From the NCBI GenBank assembly GCA_002344075.1, contig DDTM01000095.1, positions 1 through 36,154 of the forward strand: a stretch of DNA of 36,154 bases, written 5' to 3'. This DNA is from Bacteroidetes bacterium UBA2364 (GTDB taxonomy: Bacteria; Bacteroidota; Rhodothermia; Rhodothermales; UBA2364). The number at the start of each line of letters is the position of its first letter. The stretch's first letter is position 1. Of this stretch, positions 1 to 9,665 are shown piece by piece. The position numbers and the translations under genes were made by a program. The notes under the pieces were generated by a model that was not told where the DNA came from, searched no databases, and saw nothing but the letters and a program-made list of their open reading frames with translations.

Positions 1-87
1 TTGAAAATGTCCAGTAGTATGGGAACGGCCTTGGGCTTATCAAAGAAACAGATCGGTTTTAGTTTACAACAATACTACCGGTTTTAA
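1..87 (+). CDS. possible C-terminal end of a gene entering from the left
   Basis: Frame 1 is open from the window edge to a TAA at 85-87 and encodes 28 residues ending in IGFSLQQYYRF. The alternating hydrophobic and polar residues and the terminal Phe would suit the last strand of an outer membrane beta-barrel, but the piece is far too short to assign. If real, it overlaps the 3' end of the leftward T9SS gene by 29 bp. It could equally be chance read-through of non-coding DNA. Confidence 0.3.
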   Translation: MKMSSSMGTALGLSKKQIGFSLQQYYRF

Positions 88-3000
88 TTTTGGTTTTCGT
101 GACCACGCGCCAGAAATACATACCGGATGCCAGATTTTGGGTGGGCAAGATAGCTTCTTCTTCTACCATCATGTGAGTTATTTTCCTGCCTTGCACGTCG
201 AACAACTCCACTTCGGCAATATCGGGCAGTTCGTTGCGGATGTAGAGGGGTTGACCTTTTTCTACCGGATTGGGGTACAAGAAAATATTGCTGCCAATAC
301 TCTCTAATCGAATTTCTTGCGTGGGCGAGTATTGAATATTGCCGCTTTTACTCACCATTTTCAAGCGATAATAACGCACGCCTTTATTGGGCTTGCTCTC
401 CACATAGGCATACGATCCGGCAGATTCTGTACCATGATCCGCAATCAGTTCAGCAATTCGAACCCATGTTTTTCCGTCACGACTTTTTTCTACCTCAAAT
501 CGATCCAGATTTACTTGAGAAGCCATTTGCCATTCGATCTGCAAGGAATTATTAGGCAAGATACTCAGCGTAAAAGCCGCCAGAGCAATTGGGAGCGAGG
601 TTCCGCTTTCGCCTACAACCAAAAATTGACTAAACGACGTAAATGCTGGATTCCCGAAAGTAACCAATCCGTCGTCACCCGCTGTTGCAGCCGTTCCACT
701 ACCTACCGAAGTTCCCCAAGTAGCGCCTTCGTCGCGGGTACCACGTTTATAGAGCTTAAACATTCCAGGATCTACAGCGTCGGCGCTGGAAACATTGCCC
801 ACTTGGTCGAAGGTGATCGCATTTGGTGCGGTGATGGTGCTGTTAGATCCATAGTTATGGACGACCCAGTAGCTACGGCTTTTCGGATATGCATTAGGGG
901 ACTGATCGGGCTGTGTGTTTATTCGGCTGGCAACCAGTTGGCCATTCGGCAATGTACCAGAAGTAGGAAAATCTATACTGACCCCAGTTCCGGTAAAGGT
1001 TTTTACTCCGCCTGATGTCACACTCAGGGCAAAACTGGTCCCAGGGCCAACGGGTGCATGAGAGGTACTACGACTTACCGAGCCGTTCAAAGTTGCATGG
1101 GCCGTACCCACACGATCTACCACCTGTCCTTCCGTTTCATTAAACTGATAGTAGCTAACGAGGTCGGCGTCACTCTGTGTACCCGTCAGATGCATGATTT
1201 TTCGGATTTCCTCTTGACTAAAGGCACGTTTATAAACCCGCACTTCATCTATCAAACCATTAAAAGTTCTACTGGAGTTGCCGCGGTCGTTTCCAATATT
1301 AAAACCATTGATAAAGTTAACGGCGGTATGGGCGGCAGTACGGGTAGCAGCCACGCCGTTCAGGTACAAGGTGGCAGCAGTACTTGTTACCACCAAGGCA
1401 ATATGCGACCATTGGTTGGCTGGGGCAAATAATCCAGAAGAATAGTTGTAGCTCCCCGATTCGTCCCGCCAATGATATCCTACCTGGTTGTTATTAAAGA
1501 GATTTAGGCCTGTTGCGGAAGCACTTGATGAAAAAATGAGACCTGTAGCCCCCGTATGGGTGGTAGAGGGCTTGAACCAACCCATTAAAGTAATGGTATT
1601 GGTATTGCCCAATGTGGTGGCAGCACCTATGACATAATTACTTCCCGAAGAGGTGCTAAGTGCATTTCCTGCCAAGGGTTCCGGCGAGCAACCATCCACC
1701 AATGTGACAAAATCACTGTAAGTCTGACTATCCGATTGTCCATTCTCCGTGACAGTGAGTGTTGCGCTATAGGTTCCGGAGGTGGCGTATAGCACCGACG
1801 GATTTTCGTCGGCCGAGGTAGCGGGGGTACCATTAGGAAAACTCCAACTAAAAGTGGCACTGTTGCCTGCAACCGAAGTGTTAATAAACTGGATCGGTGT
1901 ACGGGCGCAGGTGGATTGCAATGGCGTTGCCGTAAAGTTTGCTATGGGCGCGGATACCTCGAACAAGTCTCCACGGTGTACACTACGTCCATAGGTTCCA
2001 GCGTAGATTTTTTTGTTTACGTAGTCTATAGCCAATTGGCGCGTGGAGACAATGGCCGGAAGCCCGTCATTGTGCATCTGCCAGTCGGAGTGGCTATTAT
2101 TACGGTAATACACCGTTCTGTTCGTAGCGATATACACCCCGCCGTCTGTTCCGTGTTGGTGTACAATACTGTATATGTATTCATTGTCTAAGGCGGCAGT
2201 GGTCAGGTTGGTCCAACTGTCTCCGCCATTGGTCGTTTTGAAAATTTTATTACCGTCGTAGTCATTCCAGCTATACCGGTGGGCCTTGCTCAGCCATAAG
2301 GTTTGTGGGTTTTGGGCATCCACCGTAAAATCAAATCCAGCAGCATTAAGCCCCCCGATCGCAGCGTTGGGGGTGATATCGATCCAGTCTATACCTCGGT
2401 TGGTAGATTTCCAAAGTTTCCGATCATTATTGGCCAGCGCATCCCCAAACTGTGCTGCATAAATCGTGTTTGGATCGGAAGGGGCGACCTCGATTTTGGT
2501 CACGTTCCAGCCATTTCCAAAGTTTTTGATCAGAGAAAACGAACGTCCATCGTCGGTCGTGTACCAAATATTGTCACTTTGGCCCATATAAAAACACGTA
2601 CCACATTCGGGCGAATATGCCAAATTTCCAGCATCTATGGCCATTGCACCTTGATTCATGGTTTTGGAAACAGAAGCGCTGCTCCACCCACTCATCCGAT
2701 TTCCCGTGAGGGTATAACGAGTGAGATTCCTGCCAAAAACCGTTCGGTCACTCGCAGGACTGGCCCCTCCAAAATAATCATCTCCCCCGCCAGTATGCAC
2801 CCATCCGCCATCAAACACATTCCCATCTTTGAGCAAGGTCCCATTATGATACGTTCCGCCCAGCATCACTTCACCGTTTTGTGGACTAATGGCAAATCCC
2901 CAAAAGTCGGATGCTTGAATGCCATTATGTTTCTGAACAAATGTGGCGCCATTATCGGGTGAGAAAAAAGCGCCTCCATCACAAGCCACCCAAATAGAAC

Positions 3001-5113
3001 CATCGTTATAGACATTGATGTCGTGTACATCTGCATGGATGTAGCGGTTCGGCTGGTTGGCCCTCCAATACCAGCGTCCGATCAGGTTGTTGAGCGTTGT
3101 CCCCCCATCGGTGGACTTCCAGACGGCGATTCCAGCGGTATATACTTCGTCCGCATTTGTCGGAGAGACGGCCAAGGACATATCGTAGTAATATTGCCCA
3201 TCCTCTTCTGTCCCATCCGAGGAGTATCCCATCACATTCGGGTTACTAAGCGATGCGGGTCCACCCGGCCCAGTTCCACAACATTTGTGCGTCCATGTTT
3301 CGCCGCCGTCATCGCTCCGGTAGAGTCCCACTAAGCCAGACCCACCATTCATATCTCCTGAGAGTAAGGCATAGATCCGATTGGGTTCTGCGGGTGTTAC
3401 CGCAATTTCAGTGCGTTTTTGCTCTTCACTGCTGTTGCCAAAGGACTCGACAATACGATCCATATTTTGGTTCGTAATCCAAGCATAAGTACCAGCCCCT
3501 CCACTTATCGTCCCTGCGTTACTCCCCTTACTATCTCCAACATTTGTACCAGCACCTTCGGTAAAGCGCCACTCGTGTAAAAGATTGGCATAATTGGGAT
3601 GGCCTGCCGGTACATCCGCTGCCCAGTAGGTATCCAGTGTATTTTGCGAAAGTGCGGTATTCCAAATGCGGACATGCGACACATTTGCCGGAAGGTTCCA
3701 ACCTGCTGTATAACTAAAGAGCCGCAATGTTGACCCATTTTGGGTATTGGTAGTGATATTGGTGGTAGAAGATGCCTTTAGCGTTCCATCCACCCAGAGT
3801 TCTTTGGTTCCGGTAGCCCGATACACTACCACCACATGATGCCATTCTGCATCTGCAATGTTTGGCCCACTAAGTGCCACTTGGTTGGTTCCATCCGCTA
3901 TTCTAAAGTATAGGCTCCCGCCTCCCCCTACACCCAAGGAAACACCTGCCCGTCTGTCGTATTGCCATGCCACGTTTCCGAGGAAAGAACTCCAGTAGGA
4001 GCCAGCAGTCTGGCGTACTCGTAGTTCTATGGTAAAGTCTGTATTGCCCCCTGATCCCAGCTCTGGGTCGGAAGTAAACGTTACGCTGGCATTGCTATTA
4101 TTCGCAAATCCGGAGAAATTGGACGCACTACTGGCACTCCCAATCCCCACCCAGTTGGATGTTTTCACGCTAAAAGTTAGCCCACCATCAGTGGATTTCC
4201 AGAACTCGGTATGTTTATCCACTAAGCGCACGCCATAGACAGTATTATCGTCTCCAGGCTTAAACTCCACCTCTTGCCAGTCACCTCCCTTGATACGGCT
4301 CCAGGTATTACCGCCGTCGTTTGTTCTGAATAAGCCGTTGTTGGTAGCAGCAAAAAGGATCAGTGGATTGCTGTTTGCCGCCGTAATATCTTGGAATGAT
4401 ACGCCGTAGTCGGAAAAGGTACTCCCTCCCAGTATCGTCCAAGTGGTGCCGCCATTGGTCGTTTTATAGATTTTCTGATCCCGCTTATTACCAAAATAAA
4501 CCGTATTGGCATTCACCACTGTCAGTGCATACACTTCCGTCACGAGTTCATCTTTCGTTAATAAAAACCAGTTTTCACCTGCATCGGTGGTTTTCCAGAC
4601 GCCACACGAGGCACAGCCCGCATATACTACACTGGGGTTGTCTGGCGCTCTACGAACAATGTACAGGTGTCCGGAGCCGGGGTTGCCCCAATCGGTAGAA
4701 GCAATTTGGTCTGTCCGGAAAGGGCCAACGCCTTCCCAGTTTGCGGTAGATTTTTTAGTGAGGCGTTGTTGTTGAATGGCTTTTAGATAGGCCCTATCTT
4801 TTTGTTCCTGTCTCCTCAAGTCTGGCATGGCTACAAATCCTTGATCATTAATACCGTCAATACGGCGCAGCCATCGGCGAAATTCATGGTTCCAAGTATC
4901 TTCTCGCCCTTCTTCGCCTTCAAAGCCTTCTTCTATATCGCATTCTCGGTTCTGACACCAGACATCACGAAGCCGTATGACTTCGAGGACATTGGGGGTT
5001 TTCGAGCGCATGAGGTGAACCCATTCAGGTGTGGGTTCTTGTGTTTGTGCATGGGCAATGCTTCCGTGTATGACCGGAACAGCCAGCATGAGGATGAAAA
5101 TAAATCTGAGCAT
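59..5113 (-). CDS. giant secreted T9SS cargo: sortilin-like propeller, LamG and PKD domains
   Basis: This is a 1684-residue protein with an N-terminal signal peptide (hydrophobic FIFILMLAVPVI, likely cleavage after AHA). Many Asp-box/BNR motifs of the form S-x-D-G-G-x-T-W (for example TNDGGNTW, TTNGGDSW) mark VPS10/sortilin-like beta-propellers at about residues 130-310 and 540-1050. A LamG/concanavalin-like domain sits between propeller parts at about 310-530. A PKD domain lies at about 1060-1150 and a second LamG at about 1150-1360. The last 90 residues form a type A T9SS sorting domain (LYPNPVEKG, then SGMYFWRV, then a basic end). T9SS cargoes cross the outer membrane through the Spr/Por machinery and are attached to the surface or released. 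The repertoire suggests glycan or protein binding; no catalytic motif was seen. The T9SS machinery itself is not in this window. Confidence 0.9.
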   Translation of the reverse strand: MLRFIFILMLAVPVIHGSIAHAQTQEPTPEWVHLMRSKTPNVLEVIRLRDVWCQNRECDIEEGFEGEEGREDTWNHEFRRWLRRIDGINDQGFVAMPDLRRQEQKDRAYLKAIQQQRLTKKSTANWEGVGPFRTDQIASTDWGNPGSGHLYIVRRAPDNPSVVYAGCASCGVWKTTDAGENWFLLTKDELVTEVYALTVVNANTVYFGNKRDQKIYKTTNGGTTWTILGGSTFSDYGVSFQDITAANSNPLILFAATNNGLFRTNDGGNTWSRIKGGDWQEVEFKPGDDNTVYGVRLVDKHTEFWKSTDGGLTFSVKTSNWVGIGSASSASNFSGFANNSNASVTFTSDPELGSGGNTDFTIELRVRQTAGSYWSSFLGNVAWQYDRRAGVSLGVGGGGSLYFRIADGTNQVALSGPNIADAEWHHVVVVYRATGTKELWVDGTLKASSTTNITTNTQNGSTLRLFSYTAGWNLPANVSHVRIWNTALSQNTLDTYWAADVPAGHPNYANLLHEWRFTEGAGTNVGDSKGSNAGTISGGAGTYAWITNQNMDRIVESFGNSSEEQKRTEIAVTPAEPNRIYALLSGDMNGGSGLVGLYRSDDGGETWTHKCCGTGPGGPASLSNPNVMGYSSDGTEEDGQYYYDMSLAVSPTNADEVYTAGIAVWKSTDGGTTLNNLIGRWYWRANQPNRYIHADVHDINVYNDGSIWVACDGGAFFSPDNGATFVQKHNGIQASDFWGFAISPQNGEVMLGGTYHNGTLLKDGNVFDGGWVHTGGGDDYFGGASPASDRTVFGRNLTRYTLTGNRMSGWSSASVSKTMNQGAMAIDAGNLAYSPECGTCFYMGQSDNIWYTTDDGRSFSLIKNFGNGWNVTKIEVAPSDPNTIYAAQFGDALANNDRKLWKSTNRGIDWIDITPNAAIGGLNAAGFDFTVDAQNPQTLWLSKAHRYSWNDYDGNKIFKTTNGGDSWTNLTTAALDNEYIYSIVHQHGTDGGVYIATNRTVYYRNNSHSDWQMHNDGLPAIVSTRQLAIDYVNKKIYAGTYGRSVHRGDLFEVSAPIANFTATPLQSTCARTPIQFINTSVAGNSATFSWSFPNGTPATSADENPSVLYATSGTYSATLTVTENGQSDSQTYSDFVTLVDGCSPEPLAGNALSTSSGSNYVIGAATTLGNTNTITLMGWFKPSTTHTGATGLIFSSSASATGLNLFNNNQVGYHWRDESGSYNYSSGLFAPANQWSHIALVVTSTAATLYLNGVAATRTAAHTAVNFINGFNIGNDRGNSSRTFNGLIDEVRVYKRAFSQEEIRKIMHLTGTQSDADLVSYYQFNETEGQVVDRVGTAHATLNGSVSRSTSHAPVGPGTSFALSVTSGGVKTFTGTGVSIDFPTSGTLPNGQLVASRINTQPDQSPNAYPKSRSYWVVHNYGSNSTITAPNAITFDQVGNVSSADAVDPGMFKLYKRGTRDEGATWGTSVGSGTAATAGDDGLVTFGNPAFTSFSQFLVVGESGTSLPIALAAFTLSILPNNSLQIEWQMASQVNLDRFEVEKSRDGKTWVRIAELIADHGTESAGSYAYVESKPNKGVRYYRLKMVSKSGNIQYSPTQEIRLESIGSNIFLYPNPVEKGQPLYIRNELPDIAEVELFDVQGRKITHMMVEEEAILPTQNLASGMYFWRVVTKTKIKTGSIVVN

Positions 5114-5415
5114 TACAGTTAGGAGGAATGACGGGAGGGTTTAGGTAGGGTCTTTGATTTTACGAAATTTAAGACTGATCCTGAATGATTGATCCATAAT
5201 TCTAATTTCTCGATTAACAAAACGACAACTCCCCAAAATTGGTAGTACAACACAGGCGTTGCAATGGATCATTATCGCACTGAAAGATGCATCTGGTGGT
5301 ATGGTGCAAGGGTACTGGCTTGGTAATTCCCCATCCTTTAACAGCAACTAGAGAGTGGAGGCCGTAGTTTTTCAACTTTATTACGCTCCAACACCTTAAA
5401 CCTCGAACAAACGAT
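5114..5415. other. divergent intergenic region, promoters presumed
   Basis: These 302 bp separate the leftward T9SS cargo from rightward transketolase, so both promoters should lie here. I see no RNA gene, strong hairpin or convincing open frame in it. Confidence 0.5.
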
Positions 5416-7401
5416 ATGCAAGATTTGGCCCACCTACGCCGCCGTTGTGCAGATACCATCCGCTTTCTCTCGGCAGATGCGGTACAGAAAGCGAACTCTG
5501 GGCATCCCGGAATGCCAATGGGCATGGCCGACGCCGCTGCGGTGCTTTGGACCGAGAGAATGCGTCACAATCCCGCCGATCCAACGTGGTTTAACCGCGA
5601 CCGCTTTGTTCTTTCAGCAGGTCACGGCTCAATGCTTTTATATAGTTTGCTCCATCTTACTGGCTATGACTTGTCTATGGATCAGATCCGGAGCTTCCGG
5701 CAATGGGGCAGTAAAACCGCTGGCCATCCAGAGTATCGCCATACGCCGGGTGTGGAAATGACCACCGGGCCATTGGGACAAGGGATCTCTACGGCGGTTG
5801 GCATGGCCATTGCAGAGCGTCATTTAGCGGCACGTTACAATACAATCACCCATCCTATCATTAATCATTATACTTATGTCATTGCTTCTGACGGCGACCT
5901 AATGGAAGGGGTCTCGCACGAAGCCTGTGCCATTGCCGGACATTTAGGCTTGGGGAAACTGATCGTGTTATATGATGACAATGGCATTTCGATTGATGGC
6001 CCCACCTCGCTTTCATTTACCGAAAACGTACTTAAACGATATGAGGCATATGGATGGCAGACGATAGAGGCAGATGGACACAATCCCGAAGAAGTCTTAG
6101 CCGCCATTGACAAGGCCAAGGCAGACACCGATCGCCCAGCCATTATTGCGTGTAAAACCCATATCGGCTTTGGAAGTCCAAACAAGCAAGGAAAATCGAG
6201 TGCCCACGGTTCTCCATTAGGAACCGACGAACTTAAACTGGCAAAAGAAACCCTCGGATGGCCCATTGGTCCTGAGTTTTATGTGCCGGATGATGTCTTT
6301 GATTACATGCTTTCGGTACGGATCAATGGCAGCAAACTCCAATCTGAATGGGAAGACTTGATGGCCGATTACCGGGCTGAATATCCGGAGCAATCCGTAG
6401 AACTCGATCGGGCGATTGCTGGCATCTTACCTACAAATTGGGAAGAGGCCCTACCCAACTTTGCGTTAGGAACCAAAATGGCCACCCGTGAAGCTTCTGG
6501 ACATGCCCTGAATGCGCTAAAAACAGCAATTCCAAACCTTTTGGGTGGCTCGGCAGACCTCACACCTTCCAACAATACCCGCGCCAAGGCAGATGTAAGT
6601 ATGAATCATGAAGATTTTAGCGGGCGATATCTGCACTTTGGTGTACGCGAACACGGAATGGGCGCGATTGTAAATGGAATCACTCTACATGGGGGGTTAT
6701 TGGCTTATACAGGGACTTTTCTGGCCTTTTTAGATTACATGCGTCCCGCCGTTCGGCTGGCAGCGCTTATGGAAATCCCGTCTCTGTTTGTCTTTACCCA
6801 CGACAGCATTGGCCTTGGTGAAGATGGTCCCACCCACCAGCCCGTAGAGCACTTGGCATCCATTCGAGCGATGCCAAATGTAATCAATTTTCGTCCTGCA
6901 GATGCGAATGAGACCGTTGCCGCTTGGAAGTATGCGGTTCAAAGCCACCTTCCCGTCACATTTGCCCTTTCGCGTCAGGGGCTGCCCGTTGTTTCGTCGG
7001 GCGAAGGGGTAGCATGTGGCGCCTACGTACTCTCGGATGCACCTGAACCACAGGTCTTATTGCTTTCCACAGGATCTGAGGTACAAATTGCCCTCGATGC
7101 ACAGAAACTACTTTTGAGCGAAGGGATTTCCAGCCGTGTGGTCTCTATGCCCTGTTGGGAGTTGTTCGAGGCGCAAGACGACGCCTATAAGGCATCCGTC
7201 CTTCCGCCCAGCATCACGGCACGTGTGGCTGTCGAAGCGGCCAACCAATTTGGTTGGGAGCGGTATCTTGGAGCAAATGGAGCCTTTGTGGGCATGAAGG
7301 GGTTTGGAGCTTCTGCCCCTATAGATGACCTCTACCGCAATTTTGGTATTACCGCATCGGCGGTTGCTCTTGCTGCTAAGACACAACTTGGCTTGGCTTG
7401 A
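5416..7401 (+). CDS. tkt: transketolase
   Basis: Full-length thiamine diphosphate-dependent transketolase (661 residues, the usual bacterial size). It moves two-carbon ketol units between sugar phosphates in the non-oxidative pentose phosphate pathway, in the cytoplasm. Diagnostic motifs are all present: SGHPGMPMG near residue 28, GPLGQGIS in the N-terminal domain, the diphosphate-binding segment SDGDLMEGVSHE with its downstream asparagine, and GVREHGMG with the catalytic glutamate at residue 412. The start at 5416 puts the conserved helix LRRRCADTIRFLSADAV directly at the N-terminus. The cupin gene follows 68 bp downstream on the same strand, with a strong hairpin between the two. Confidence 0.97.
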   Translation: MQDLAHLRRRCADTIRFLSADAVQKANSGHPGMPMGMADAAAVLWTERMRHNPADPTWFNRDRFVLSAGHGSMLLYSLLHLTGYDLSMDQIRSFRQWGSKTAGHPEYRHTPGVEMTTGPLGQGISTAVGMAIAERHLAARYNTITHPIINHYTYVIASDGDLMEGVSHEACAIAGHLGLGKLIVLYDDNGISIDGPTSLSFTENVLKRYEAYGWQTIEADGHNPEEVLAAIDKAKADTDRPAIIACKTHIGFGSPNKQGKSSAHGSPLGTDELKLAKETLGWPIGPEFYVPDDVFDYMLSVRINGSKLQSEWEDLMADYRAEYPEQSVELDRAIAGILPTNWEEALPNFALGTKMATREASGHALNALKTAIPNLLGGSADLTPSNNTRAKADVSMNHEDFSGRYLHFGVREHGMGAIVNGITLHGGLLAYTGTFLAFLDYMRPAVRLAALMEIPSLFVFTHDSIGLGEDGPTHQPVEHLASIRAMPNVINFRPADANETVAAWKYAVQSHLPVTFALSRQGLPVVSSGEGVACGAYVLSDAPEPQVLLLSTGSEVQIALDAQKLLLSEGISSRVVSMPCWELFEAQDDAYKASVLPPSITARVAVEAANQFGWERYLGANGAFVGMKGFGASAPIDDLYRNFGITASAVALAAKTQLGLA

Positions 7402-7411
7402 GTGGAATTCT

Positions 7412-7442
7412 GGGGAATGGAGGAAGCCTCCGTCCATTCCCC
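7412..7442 (+). other. strong stem-loop between tkt and the cupin gene
   Basis: The left arm GGGGAATGGAGGA (7412-7424) pairs with TCC plus TCCATTCCCC (7429-7442), leaving one bulged G at 7432 and a four-base loop. That is 13 pairs. No T-run follows, so it is not a classical intrinsic terminator. It could stabilise the tkt transcript 3' end, cause partial attenuation, or be a processing site. Confidence 0.6.
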
Positions 7443-7469
7443 GCTACATTCACCTTTAGTTCTACATAT

Positions 7470-7982
7470 ATGTACACCTTTCTGGCATCGGTTCCACAAA
7501 AAGAAGTTTTCGAAACCCTGGCCTCCACCATCGCGGAAATGGGGTTTACAGTTGTCGGCAAAGACGAAAATCGGCCTTGGGGAGGTTTTTTTGTGATCGA
7601 AGAAGCCGAGGCCCCTTTGTTTATCGAAGTTTTCTTCCCGCACTTGTCTTTGAAAGACTTTGAAGGATTTGAAAAATTAAGCCCAAAAATTCTGGTGGTT
7701 GCACCGGAAAAACGCCTTTCATGGCAATACCATCACCGCCGCGCCGAAATCTGGAAGGTCGTAGGAGGTGTTGCTGGGGTAGTGGTAAGCAATACCGACG
7801 AAGAAACACCTCTGCGAAAACTGCAAATGGGCGAGGTGGTGGAGTTACAGCAAGGGGAACGCCACCGCCTGATTGGGCTGGAAATGTGGGGGATAATTGC
7901 CGAAATCTGGCAGCATACCGACCGCGAGAACCCATCTGATGAAGCGGATATTGTACGTGTCCAAGATGATTTTGGCCGCTAA
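7470..7982 (+). CDS. mannose-6-phosphate isomerase-like cupin
   Basis: A 170-residue single cupin protein resembling the C-terminal domain of type II phosphomannose isomerase/mannose-1-phosphate guanylyltransferase. The region APEKRLSWQYHHRRAE contains the paired metal-ligand histidines and the glutamate of the family, GERHRL supplies a later histidine, and the end EADIVRVQDDFGR matches the family's typical C-terminal signature. The start at 7470 is preferred because upstream in-frame residues look non-coding and run into the tkt stop hairpin. An N-terminal extension of about 50 residues before the cupin core is not typical of stand-alone family members and may be lineage-specific. It probably isomerises or binds a phosphosugar, but the substrate is unknown. 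It is convergent with radA, separated by 16 bp. Confidence 0.75.
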   Translation: MYTFLASVPQKEVFETLASTIAEMGFTVVGKDENRPWGGFFVIEEAEAPLFIEVFFPHLSLKDFEGFEKLSPKILVVAPEKRLSWQYHHRRAEIWKVVGGVAGVVVSNTDEETPLRKLQMGEVVELQQGERHRLIGLEMWGIIAEIWQHTDRENPSDEADIVRVQDDFGR

Positions 7983-7998
7983 GCCAGTACGATAATTT

Positions 7999-9357
7999 TT
8001 AGATCACTAAGTCCAACACTTCGGAAAGCCGTTCTACCCCAATGACTTCCAGTCCTTCGGGGCGGGCAATGCCTTTGAGGTTGGTTTTCGGCAGAACAGC
8101 CCGTTCAAACCCTAATTTAGCCGCTTCATTTAGCCTCCGCTCTACATGGCTTACCGTCCGGAGTTCTCCGCCCAACCCCACTTCGCCAATCAAAACGGTA
8201 CCGGAATCTGCCGGAACATCCCTGAAACTGGATGCAACAGCCACCACCACACCCAAATCCACAGCCGGTTCCTCCAACCGAACACCACCGGCCACATTCA
8301 GAAATACATCCTGCTTGCCCAACTGCCAGCCCTCTCGTTTTTCCAAAACGGCCAATAACATCTGCAAGCGACGATTGTCGAAACCAGTGGTTGTGCGTTG
8401 TGGGACGCCATAGTTAGAATCCGAGACCAGCGCCTGAATTTCTACCAAGAGTGGTCTTGATCCTTCGACCGAACAAACCACCACCGAGCCACTTTGCCCG
8501 TAGCGTCGTTCGGAGAGAAAAATCTCGGAAGGATTTTCCACCTGACGCAGCCCTGTTTCCCGCATCTCAAACAGGCCAATCTCATTTGTAGAACCAAAAC
8601 GGTTTTTAACGGTGCGCAAAATGCGGTAACTGTGGTGGCGGTCGCCCTCAAAATACAAAACCGTATCCACCATATGCTCCAAAAGGCGCGGCCCCGCAAT
8701 CTCGCCCGTTTTCGTGACGTGTCCCACGATAAACGTAGCCATTGGGAGCGACTTTGTGAGGTGCATAAGTGCCGCCGCCGATTCCCGCACCTGCGAGACC
8801 GAGCCGGGCGCACTCGTGAGATCGGGGCGAAACACGGTTTGGATAGAATCTACAACCATTACTTCTGGCTCGGTGTCTTGTACTGCCGCAATAATTTCTT
8901 CTATATTCGTCTCCGGAAACAATAAAAAATTATCTCCACGTACACCCAACCGTTCAGCCCGAAGTTTTACCTGACGCCCAGACTCCTCGCCGGTAACATA
9001 TAAAATGCGGGTATTTTCCAAATATTTGCCTATTTCCGTCATTAGCGTACTTTTACCAATGCCGGGATCGCCTGCAATAAGGGTAAGGGAGCTTTGCATA
9101 ATCCCCCCACCCATTACCCGATCAAATTCTAAAACGCCGGTTCTAAGACGGATCTCGTCTGTAAGTTCAAACTCCCGCAGTGGCTTTGGACGTGTCTGAT
9201 GCCCCAAAGTAGGGCGAATGACCGAGGCTTTTACTTCGGAGCGGGGTTTTTCTTCCACCAATGTATTCCAGTTACCACAACCGGGACAATTACCTTGCCA
9301 GCGGGCAGTTTCGTAGCCACATTCCTGACAGACAAATCTGTTTTTTTGCTTTGCCAT
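7999..9357 (-). CDS. radA: DNA repair protein RadA
   Basis: A 452-residue RadA (Sms), the bacterial RecA paralogue that drives branch migration and processing of recombination intermediates. Domains in order are: a C4 zinc finger (CQECG ... CPGCGNW) at residues 10-30; a RecA-like ATPase with Walker A GDPGIGKST near residue 95; the RadA-specific KNRFG motif (VKNRFGSTNEIG) near 240; and a Lon-protease-like C-terminal domain. Length and motif order match the family. The start at 9357 (MAKQKNRF) places the zinc finger next to the N-terminus as expected; a longer in-frame start at 9414 would add 19 unconserved residues. Confidence 0.96.
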   Translation of the reverse strand: MAKQKNRFVCQECGYETARWQGNCPGCGNWNTLVEEKPRSEVKASVIRPTLGHQTRPKPLREFELTDEIRLRTGVLEFDRVMGGGIMQSSLTLIAGDPGIGKSTLMTEIGKYLENTRILYVTGEESGRQVKLRAERLGVRGDNFLLFPETNIEEIIAAVQDTEPEVMVVDSIQTVFRPDLTSAPGSVSQVRESAAALMHLTKSLPMATFIVGHVTKTGEIAGPRLLEHMVDTVLYFEGDRHHSYRILRTVKNRFGSTNEIGLFEMRETGLRQVENPSEIFLSERRYGQSGSVVVCSVEGSRPLLVEIQALVSDSNYGVPQRTTTGFDNRRLQMLLAVLEKREGWQLGKQDVFLNVAGGVRLEEPAVDLGVVVAVASSFRDVPADSGTVLIGEVGLGGELRTVSHVERRLNEAAKLGFERAVLPKTNLKGIARPEGLEVIGVERLSEVLDLVI

Positions 9358-9665
9358 ATTTTTATGTTTACCAGGAAAATACGTCGCTCCAGTGTCAGAT
9401 GATGTCATACGCACAGGATTTTATCCCAATAGCGGAACCAGACATGTGGAATGGAGGCGAACAGACGGTATTGATGAATACGTACTATCAACAATTGAAT
9501 GATTCAAGCCCACTAAAGACCAAAAAAGAAGCAGCCCTGTTTTTTTGATGCCGCACAATAGGAATCTTTATGCGGTTCGGATAGTTCTCCACAATACTCA
9601 ATCAGCTACTATCAATATGACCCGCCGTATTGTATCTTCCAAGCAATCAATCTGTTTGGAAACGC
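9358..9665. other. divergent intergenic region between radA and the SDR gene
   Basis: These 308 bp should contain the promoters of two divergent genes. A short open frame from about 9400 to 9548 lacks any recognisable feature and was not accepted. No RNA gene or strong hairpin was seen. Confidence 0.4.

Noticed and set aside
317..1015. Plus-strand open frame of 232 codons inside the T9SS gene
   Set aside because: It is antisense to a well-supported coding region with clear T9SS and PKD domains; the translation has no domain-like pattern.
2303..2962. Plus-strand open frame of 219 codons inside the T9SS gene
   Set aside because: It is an antisense shadow of the propeller repeats, with no signal, motif or plausible start context.
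5114..5415. tRNA or riboswitch upstream of transketolase
   Set aside because: No cloverleaf, T-loop consensus or stable conserved stem could be traced.
9400..9548. Short plus-strand open frame (MMSYAQDFIPIAEP...) between radA and the SDR gene
   Set aside because: It is about 49 codons, overlaps the radA promoter side, has no recognisable motif and nothing to separate it from chance.
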